The notes beneath the pieces are model-generated. The model was given only the letters and a program-made list of their open reading frames with translations, was not told where the DNA came from and did no database searches. Shown here piece after piece: positions 58,862 to 64,000 of a DNA stretch of 64,000 nt (positions are counted from its first letter, which is position 1; every line of letters begins with the position of its first letter). The position numbers and the translations under genes are program-made. The stretch comes from Flavobacterium hungaricum. GTDB lineage: Bacteria; Bacteroidota; Bacteroidia; Flavobacteriales; Flavobacteriaceae. The stretch covers positions 372,001 to 436,000 of the forward strand of contig NZ_PRDM01000006.1 of NCBI RefSeq assembly GCF_015182285.1. Reading direction: 5' to 3'.

Positions 58862-60715
58862 TTAAAATTTTAAGGTTATATACATATTAAAATTGCGACC
58901 CGGCATTGGTCTGTTTTCTAAGCTTTCATAATTTTTATTTAAGAGGTTTAAAACCTGAAAGCCCAGTTTAAAAGAATCTAAAAATTTAAAATCATAGTCG
59001 ATTCCAATGTTAGAAACAGTATAATCGTTTATGATATCGGCAGAATTATTATCAGCAGTTGTATAAACAAAACCATTGTAGAGAACCTGATAATAGGCAT
59101 TCATCCTATTTCTGGAATAAGAAACAGCTCCCGTCGCTTTATGAAACGGCACATAGAAAATCTGATTTTTAGTTTTGCTGTCTTCTGAAATAGTATAAGC
59201 ATAAGTTGCATTTACTGCAAAAGTATTCTTGCCATATCTTTTTGTCCAGTTAATTAAAGTTTCTGTTCCGTAACTGTTAACTTTATCCTGATTTACTGGA
59301 GCCCAAAGACCGCCCGGTCCTGGAACCCATTGCAGCATATCTTTTACTTTTATGTAATAAAAGTTCTGCGTACAATTGATATTTTTAAATGTGAAGACAT
59401 TACCAATTTCTCCCTGATAAGAACTTTCTGGTTTCAAATCTGGATTTCCTCCGGTTTCCCAATACAAATCATTATAAGTCGGAATTCTGAAATTTCTGGA
59501 AACATTCAGTTTTAAATTGTACCAGTCGTTTAATTTATAAGAAGAACCAAAATTGAATAAAAGTGGTGATTTGTAATTGTTTGTAAATTCTTTTCTAACG
59601 CCAAGTTCGGTTTTCCATTTACTTCCAATATCTTGTCTTAGTAATAAAGAAGCAGAACTTATTTCGCGAACATGGTTTCCAAAGCTGGTTCCGTAACCAT
59701 TTGTTCTGCTGTAATCTATGATTCCGTTGATTTGAGTAGATTTAAATAAAGTATAATCAAGATCTAGTTTTGTTATAAGGTTTTCGGTTTTCCCGTATGA
59801 ATAATTTTTAGAATCAATGTTTCCAAAATATTGATAGTTTTCAAAAATATAAGCCGTTTTAAAATTGGTTTTCAATTTCCCGAAATTCCCATCATATTCA
59901 AGAAGATTTCTATTAAAACCGTTAACGTATTTGGTTTTAGTATCTGTTTCGGTAATGAGAGAAGTATTGCGGTCTGTATTTGAAGTTTGGCTGTACAGCT
60001 TTAAAATATTGTTATCGTTTATTTTATAACCAACATTTGCACTTAAGGTAATAATGTCGTACTGGCCATTTTGATTCCAACGTTGTTCGCCTCTCCAAGT
60101 GTATCGATTTAAATATTTATAATCGTTTGTTGAGCTGTTTTTAGAGAAACCAATTTGAGTACTCCATTTTTTGTTTGAAATAGAAGTTTTGTAATTAATT
60201 CCAATCGTATTAAAGCTGCCATAATCTAGTTTTAAGTTATTCTCAAACCGATTAAAAAACAACAAATCGTTATTTAAGTGAACTGTTCCTCCAATTGCCC
60301 CACTTCCATAAATTACACTTCCTCCACCGGCTTTTACACTAATAGAATTATAATCGGAACCTGAAATAGTATTAAAATCAGTGCTTCCATTCATTTGCGA
60401 ATTGATATTGATTCCGTTCCAAATTACTGCAGTTTGAGAAGAAGTTGTTCCTCTGAAAGAAACCGTAGAAAGCATACCACGGCCATATTCTTTGAAATAT
60501 AAAGTGGAATTAAAGTTTAATAAATCAGTAAGTAAGGCTTCATTTTTATTGATAACAGAATCATTAAGCTTCAAAACGGATTGAGAAGCGGAATACTTTT
60601 TTAAATTTTTGTCTGAAACGTAAACTTCTTTTAAATTGGTAATAGTATCGTTCTGCGCCAAGGAAATCTGGCACAAGAAAAGCAAACAAAAAGCAAACCT
60701 TAATTTTATAGTCAT
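58862..60715 (-). CDS. TonB-dependent receptor, BtuB-like (cobalamin uptake)
   Basis: 617 residues, similar in size to E. coli BtuB. Signal peptide ending near SLAQ; plug about 45-145 with GRGMLSTVSFRGTTSSQTAVIWNGI and GGGSVIYGSGAIGGTVHLN; barrel to the terminal strand ending MYITLKF. No carboxypeptidase-like N-domain. The cobalamin riboswitch directly upstream and cobC/S/T further on make corrinoid the probable substrate. It takes B12 across the outer membrane with TonB energy. The lipoprotein gene follows by 3 bases. Confidence 0.9.
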   Translation of the reverse strand: MTIKLRFAFCLLFLCQISLAQNDTITNLKEVYVSDKNLKKYSASQSVLKLNDSVINKNEALLTDLLNFNSTLYFKEYGRGMLSTVSFRGTTSSQTAVIWNGININSQMNGSTDFNTISGSDYNSISVKAGGGSVIYGSGAIGGTVHLNNDLLFFNRFENNLKLDYGSFNTIGINYKTSISNKKWSTQIGFSKNSSTNDYKYLNRYTWRGEQRWNQNGQYDIITLSANVGYKINDNNILKLYSQTSNTDRNTSLITETDTKTKYVNGFNRNLLEYDGNFGKLKTNFKTAYIFENYQYFGNIDSKNYSYGKTENLITKLDLDYTLFKSTQINGIIDYSRTNGYGTSFGNHVREISSASLLLRQDIGSKWKTELGVRKEFTNNYKSPLLFNFGSSYKLNDWYNLKLNVSRNFRIPTYNDLYWETGGNPDLKPESSYQGEIGNVFTFKNINCTQNFYYIKVKDMLQWVPGPGGLWAPVNQDKVNSYGTETLINWTKRYGKNTFAVNATYAYTISEDSKTKNQIFYVPFHKATGAVSYSRNRMNAYYQVLYNGFVYTTADNNSADIINDYTVSNIGIDYDFKFLDSFKLGFQVLNLLNKNYESLENRPMPGRNFNMYITLKF

Positions 60716-60754
60716 AAATTTCTACACTCTTTTTCCCGAGAGCTCGATATTAGT

Positions 60755-60910
60755 TACAAAGGCAGGTCTCCTGGCTTGCGTCTTGTTGTCTTTCCTTCCC
60801 ATCACGCAGTTCGTGACAGTGGTTTGCAGTAACAACAAGCATTCGTTTTAGAACTAAGCTCACAGTTGCGGGTACAGCTCAAGATTATACTTGATTCCCT
60901 TTTAATGCGT
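60755..60910 (-). promoter_or_regulatory. Cobalamin riboswitch
   Basis: Read on the minus strand: AAAAGGGAAT start (about 60907), CCCGCAACTGTGA (about 60872-60860), AACCACTGTCA, GATGGGAAGG, and the B12 box GCCAGGAGACCTGCC (60775-60761). These are the conserved core elements of the AdoCbl class, in the right order. A short CGAGCTCTCG hairpin (about 60745-60736) then precedes the receptor start and could be the expression platform. It represses the BtuB-like receptor and lipoprotein genes when cobalamin is plentiful. Confidence 0.93.
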
Positions 60911-60942
60911 TTTTTTTATAAAAACACAACCTTAAATTTGTG

Positions 60943-60974
60943 CAAAGATAAAGTTAAAACTATCGATTTTTCAA
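60943..60974 (-). promoter_or_regulatory. Promoter of the riboswitch-receptor transcript
   Basis: TTG (60974-60972), 21-base spacer, TATCTTTG (60950-60943) on the minus strand. The start site would be near 60936, just before the riboswitch; it lies beyond the cobC stop codon. Confidence 0.65.
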
Positions 60975-61015
60975 ATTTGTTTCACATTTTAAGCCAAATT
61001 CTAAACAAAACATCG

Positions 61016-61552
61016 TTAGACCTCAATTCTAATAACCTCGCCAAAATCGACATTATTTTGAAAAGCATCTTTTAACGGTAAAGAAGTTTGATGGCATAAG
61101 ATACTTCTGATAATTCCGGCATGCGCCACAATTATAATCGGCTGCAAAACGTCTTTTGAGGTTTTTTCATTTAAAAAAGATTTTGTTCTTTCATGAAGTT
61201 CAGTAAACGATTCGCCATTCGAAACTTTTATGTTTACAAAATCTTCCATCCACGGATTTAATTGTTCCTGCGGAATTTCATTCCAAGAAACCATTTCCCA
61301 GTCTCCAAAATTCATTTCCATTAAACGACGATCTTTTTGGTAAGAATCAATTTTTATATTGTTCTTAATATAGTCTGCTAAAAGCACACATCGTTTAAGC
61401 GGACTTGAAAATAATACTGCTTCTGAAGGTAATTGAGAAAGTATATTTTTAAAAACTTCTTCAAATGGTTCGGCTATATTTACATCGGTTTGTCCGTAGC
61501 AGATGCCTTTTTCGCAAACCGTTTCGGTATGACGGATTAAATAAATTTCCAT
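61016..61552 (-). CDS. cobC: Alpha-ribazole phosphatase, histidine phosphatase family
   Basis: 178 residues. LIRHTET motif (His9, Arg8) with partner His in VAHAGIIRS, and the RRLMEMNFGDWE signature of CobC/phosphoglycerate-mutase-like enzymes. It removes phosphate from alpha-ribazole phosphate or cobalamin 5'-phosphate at the end of lower-ligand assembly. It overlaps cobS by 16 bases on the same strand. Confidence 0.9.
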   Translation of the reverse strand: MEIYLIRHTETVCEKGICYGQTDVNIAEPFEEVFKNILSQLPSEAVLFSSPLKRCVLLADYIKNNIKIDSYQKDRRLMEMNFGDWEMVSWNEIPQEQLNPWMEDFVNIKVSNGESFTELHERTKSFLNEKTSKDVLQPIIIVAHAGIIRSILCHQTSLPLKDAFQNNVDFGEVIRIEV

Positions 61553-62334
61553 AAAATTAAAATGCTGAGGTAAATGATTACTTCACAAACTTGCTGCGCC
61601 GCTCCAAGACAATCTCCCGTATAACCGTCAATCCATTTTTGAAAATAACGCGCCAAAAAAAAGCGGGTTAAAAAGACTGGAATCAAAATCAGAATAAACA
61701 AATGATAAAAATAAGAAAGCACGATCAAAGGCAGTAAACCAAACAAAAAAGCACCAAAAACTTCTTTCCAGCTGTATTGCTGCGCTATGGGTTTGCTTTT
61801 GCTCGAAGCATCGTCACGAGAATATTCATGCGTAAAAATAATACTTACAGCCGATAAGCGACTTAATGAATGAGCGGTTATAAACAACAAAAGAATGACA
61901 AAAGGAAAATAAGAATTGTTTGTTTTGAAAACGGAAACCGTCTCAGACAGTAGTTTGAATTTTAAAAGAAAAAGTAAAACGAGTCCAATAGCTCCGTAGG
62001 CTCCAATGGCACTGTCTTTCATAATGGTCAGGATTTTTTCTTTCGTCCATCCGCCGCCAAAACCATCACAAACATCTGCAAAACCATCTTCATGAAAAGC
62101 ACCTGTTGTTAAAACAGAAGCAATTATTGCCAAAATAACAGAAGCATCGACTGATACGAAAAAAGAAAACACATAAAAAAAGAAAAAAGAAATGCTTCCA
62201 ACAATCCATCCAATAAAAGGAAAATATCGTGTGGCTTTATTTAAATAATCAGGATGATGTGTGATGCTTTTTGGACATGGAATCCGAGTGTAAAACATTA
62301 AACAGGTAAAAAAAATATGGAGTTCTTTTTTCAT
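61537..62334 (-). CDS. cobS: Adenosylcobinamide-GDP ribazoletransferase
   Basis: 265 residues, multi-spanning. TRIPCPKS near the N-terminus, GAFHEDGFADVCDGFGGGW (Asp-rich metal motif, about 89-107), then DSAIGAYGAIGLVLL, and a C-terminal YTGDCLGAAQQVCE signature. It joins alpha-ribazole to AdoCbi-GDP in the membrane to yield cobalamin phosphate. It overlaps cobC by 16 bases. Confidence 0.93.
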   Translation of the reverse strand: MKKELHIFFTCLMFYTRIPCPKSITHHPDYLNKATRYFPFIGWIVGSISFFFFYVFSFFVSVDASVILAIIASVLTTGAFHEDGFADVCDGFGGGWTKEKILTIMKDSAIGAYGAIGLVLLFLLKFKLLSETVSVFKTNNSYFPFVILLLFITAHSLSRLSAVSIIFTHEYSRDDASSKSKPIAQQYSWKEVFGAFLFGLLPLIVLSYFYHLFILILIPVFLTRFFLARYFQKWIDGYTGDCLGAAQQVCEVIIYLSILILWKFI

Positions 62335-62348
62335 TTAGATTGGGGGTT

Positions 62349-62540
62349 ATTTGGCTAAAGCCTTTTTAGTGATCAATATTTAATACCAACATCTAAAGAT
62401 GTTGGCAATTCAATTTTTAGGATTGAAAATGTTTTTCAATCAAATTTATTGATTTTCGTGAAACAGAATATTTTTGAATTGCCTCCAGATTTATCTGGAG
62501 GTTAAAAAAAAATGAGATCATCAGGGCTTTAGCCAAATTC
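62349..62540. repeat. Cluster of REP-like palindromes beside the transposase
   Basis: Bounded by inverted copies of TTTGGCTAAAGCC (62350-62362 and, inverted, 62525-62537). Between: hairpins CCAACATC/GATGTTGG (62386-62405), GATTGAAAA/TTTTCAATC (62421-62441) and CCTCCAGAT/ATCTGGAGG (62482-62501), with shoulders GGCAATTCAA (62404-62413) and TTGAATTGCC (62474-62483) also inverted. The boundary palindrome recurs at 6236-6247. Confidence 0.75.
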
Positions 62541-62542
62541 TA

Positions 62543-62974
62543 TTAAGATATTTTAAATCCAAACTTGTTCATGAATTCATCATATTCTTCCTGAAATGTT
62601 CTCTTCTTGTGATGTTCTTCCTGATTTTTAATGTAATCTCGCACTCTCCCAACAATAGATTCCGATAGAGAAACTGCAAAATATTCATCCTGCCATTCAA
62701 ATTTTTCTTTGATTAAATTATTTTTATTAATCCAATATGAAGATTCGCCTTTTAATAACTGAATTACTTTTTGAATCGTTTGATCTGTTCCTAAAGAAAT
62801 TAAACAATGACAATGGTCTGAAAAACCACTTATAAAATCAATATAAATACCTTTTTGCAGTGCATTTTCTTTAATATGCTGCCAGACTTTTTGGCGTAAA
62901 TCAATTGAGTTTAAAAATGGGAATCTATTTTTAGTACTCCAGACACAGTGAACATGAATTTTAACGAAAGGCAT
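62543..62974 (-). CDS. IS200/RAYT-like Y1 transposase
   Basis: 143 residues, single-domain HUH/Y1 transposase (PF01797). Motifs: MPFVKIHVHCVWSTKNRFPFL, the metal-binding HUH as HCH in FSDHCHCLISL, KGESSYWINKN, WQDEYFAVSLSES, and nucleophile Tyr candidate in VRDYIKNQEEHH. A lone gene with palindrome-rich DNA on its 3' side is the REP-associated transposase (RAYT) arrangement. It lies between cobT (30-base gap) and cobS, interrupting the cob operon. Copy-and-paste of nearby REPs is inferred. Confidence 0.85.
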   Translation of the reverse strand: MPFVKIHVHCVWSTKNRFPFLNSIDLRQKVWQHIKENALQKGIYIDFISGFSDHCHCLISLGTDQTIQKVIQLLKGESSYWINKNNLIKEKFEWQDEYFAVSLSESIVGRVRDYIKNQEEHHKKRTFQEEYDEFMNKFGFKIS

Positions 62975-63004
62975 ATTTTTTCTCTTGCAAAAGTAAGAAT
63001 TGTT

Positions 63005-64000
63005 TTATTTTCTGCTCACTCCAGCACTTTCAAAACTTGCCATTTCATTCAAAAAAGCTTCAGCCGATTTTAGAATCGGAAGAGCAATGGCACAGCCCGT
63101 GCCTTCGCCCAAGCGCAAATCTAAATCTAAAACTGGTTGAGCGTCTAGATAGTCTAATAATTTCTGATGCGCTTTCTCAGCCGAACAATGGCAGAAAACA
63201 GCATTTTGCTTGATTTTCGGATTTATTTTGAAAGCAATCAAGAAAGCTGTTGTACAGATAAAACCATCAACTAAAATAAGCATATTATTTTCAAAAGCAC
63301 TCAGCATACCGCCCGCCATTTGTATGATTTCGAAACCGCCAAAATAAGCCAGCTGCTGATTTAATTCGGCTTGACCAGAATAATTTTCGATAGCTTTTTT
63401 CAGGATATTTTGTTTTTCGATCAATTTCTCTTCAGAAACGCCTGTACCTTTTCCGGTACATTCTTCAATAGAAAAACCAGTTAAAAGACTCATTAAAACA
63501 GAAGCAGTTGTAGTGTTTCCAATTCCCATTTCGCCAAAACCAATACAATTGCACCCCGTTTTTGCAATAGCGGCGACAACAGATTTTCCTTTTTCAAAAC
63601 ACAATTCTAATTCCCTTTCGCACATTGCCGGCGCATGCAGAAAAGACTGCGTACCGTTTGCAATTTTAGCATTTATCAGCTTACTATTGGTCGGAAAATC
63701 ATAATTAACTCCTGCATCAACGATTGATAATTGAATGTCGTTTTGCTTGCAGAAAACATTTATTGCCGCGCCGCCGTTCAAGAAATTAGTAACCATCTGT
63801 CGGGTCACATCTTGCGGATATACGCTTACACCATGATTAGCGATTCCGTGATCGGCTGCAAAAACCACTATATTTGGCTTTGTAATCTTCGGATTTAAAG
63901 TTCCAAAAACAGATGCGATTTGGAATGCCAGGGATTCTAAAGTGCCTAATGCGCCCAGCGGTTTGGTTTTAGAATCAATTTTATCTTGCAAAAGAGTTTC
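63005..64000 (-). CDS. cobT: Nicotinate-nucleotide-dimethylbenzimidazole phosphoribosyltransferase (5' end beyond window)
   Basis: The open frame continues through the window edge; the codon at 63991 is TTG for Leu within the protein, so the true start lies outside. About 332 residues are visible, against about 350 usual. Motifs: DSKTKPLGALGTLE, VFAADHGIANHGVSVYPQDVT, GCNCIGFGEMGIGNTT and GEGTGCAIALP, which holds the catalytic Glu. It activates the lower ligand by transferring phosphoribose from nicotinate mononucleotide. Probably first of the cobT-cobS-cobC run, now interrupted by a transposase. Confidence 0.93.
   Translation of the reverse strand, partial: ETLLQDKIDSKTKPLGALGTLESLAFQIASVFGTLNPKITKPNIVVFAADHGIANHGVSVYPQDVTRQMVTNFLNGGAAINVFCKQNDIQLSIVDAGVNYDFPTNSKLINAKIANGTQSFLHAPAMCERELELCFEKGKSVVAAIAKTGCNCIGFGEMGIGNTTTASVLMSLLTGFSIEECTGKGTGVSEEKLIEKQNILKKAIENYSGQAELNQQLAYFGGFEIIQMAGGMLSAFENNMLILVDGFICTTAFLIAFKINPKIKQNAVFCHCSAEKAHQKLLDYLDAQPVLDLDLRLGEGTGCAIALPILKSAEAFLNEMASFESAGVSRK

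Noticed and set aside
1..64000. tRNA or rRNA genes
   Set aside because: No cloverleaf with TTC-A-A and CCA-type ends and no rRNA-like blocks were seen in any gap.

Overview
The window looks like ordinary chromosome from a Flavobacterium-type member of the Bacteroidota. Pointers seen in the sequence are AT-rich DNA, starts mostly without Shine-Dalgarno sequences, several TTG-N18-21-TAnnTTTG promoters (the Bacteroidota -33/-7 type), a zapA-linked 6S RNA, type B ribosomal protein L31, many flavobacterial outer-membrane proteins and lipoproteins (PorT-like barrels, DUF5686, DUF4252, DUF6252, TonB-dependent receptors), and families such as DUF4290 and DUF4199. No tRNA, rRNA, CRISPR array or prophage was seen.

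Layout. 1-5.6 kb: class IV aminotransferase, AlgH/YqgE, HU, fmt, recQ and a small P-loop ATPase. 5.6-6.3 kb: gene-free repeat region with a 93-bp tandem repeat and REP-like palindromes. 6.3-14.5 kb: esterase, DUF493, DUF4290, murA, CDF metal transporter, DUF5686 outer-membrane protein and aroQ. 14.6-22 kb: three related beta-barrels, XerD-type recombinase, PAS histidine kinase, rny, 6S RNA, zapA and a coiled-coil protein. 22-30 kb: M23 peptidase, TonB-dependent receptor, three tandem paralogous two-helix membrane proteins, a lipoprotein with EF-hand-like loops, and a DUF2971 protein. 30-36 kb: ABC exporter, phosphohexomutase, glycosyltransferase 2, DUF4199 and L31. 36-41 kb: GlmU-like protein, then a two-component system reading into three PepSY-like secreted proteins. 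41-49 kb: ABC-F protein, two porins with a DASS carboxylate symporter, and small enzymes. 49-57.8 kb: rpmH, carB, lipoproteins, an ECF sigma/anti-sigma/DUF4252 operon and an S41 peptidase. 57.8-64 kb: cobalamin uptake and assembly cluster (btuB-like receptor and lipoprotein under a cobalamin riboswitch; cobC, cobS, cobT) with an IS200/RAYT-like transposase lodged between cobS and cobT.

How genes work together. The clearest units are: cobalamin salvage (riboswitch, receptor, surface lipoprotein, cobC/S/T); two porins feeding an inner-membrane carboxylate symporter; the sensor/regulator pair with three PepSY-like products; sigma factor, anti-sigma factor and two DUF4252 proteins in an overlapping operon; and the TonB-dependent receptor translationally coupled to three paralogs whose periplasmic part resembles ExbD by eye.

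The most unusual signal is not a gene. Several intergenic regions hold arrays of 8-bp units made of three variable bases plus a nearly constant pentamer (CAAAG, CTAAG, CTGAG or AATTA/AATGT by locus). They often begin right after a stop codon, read in the direction of that gene, and occur as converging inverted pairs. I do not recognise this as a described system. Other points: MurA carries Asp instead of the catalytic Cys (expected fosfomycin insensitivity), and CarB ends before the allosteric MGS domain.
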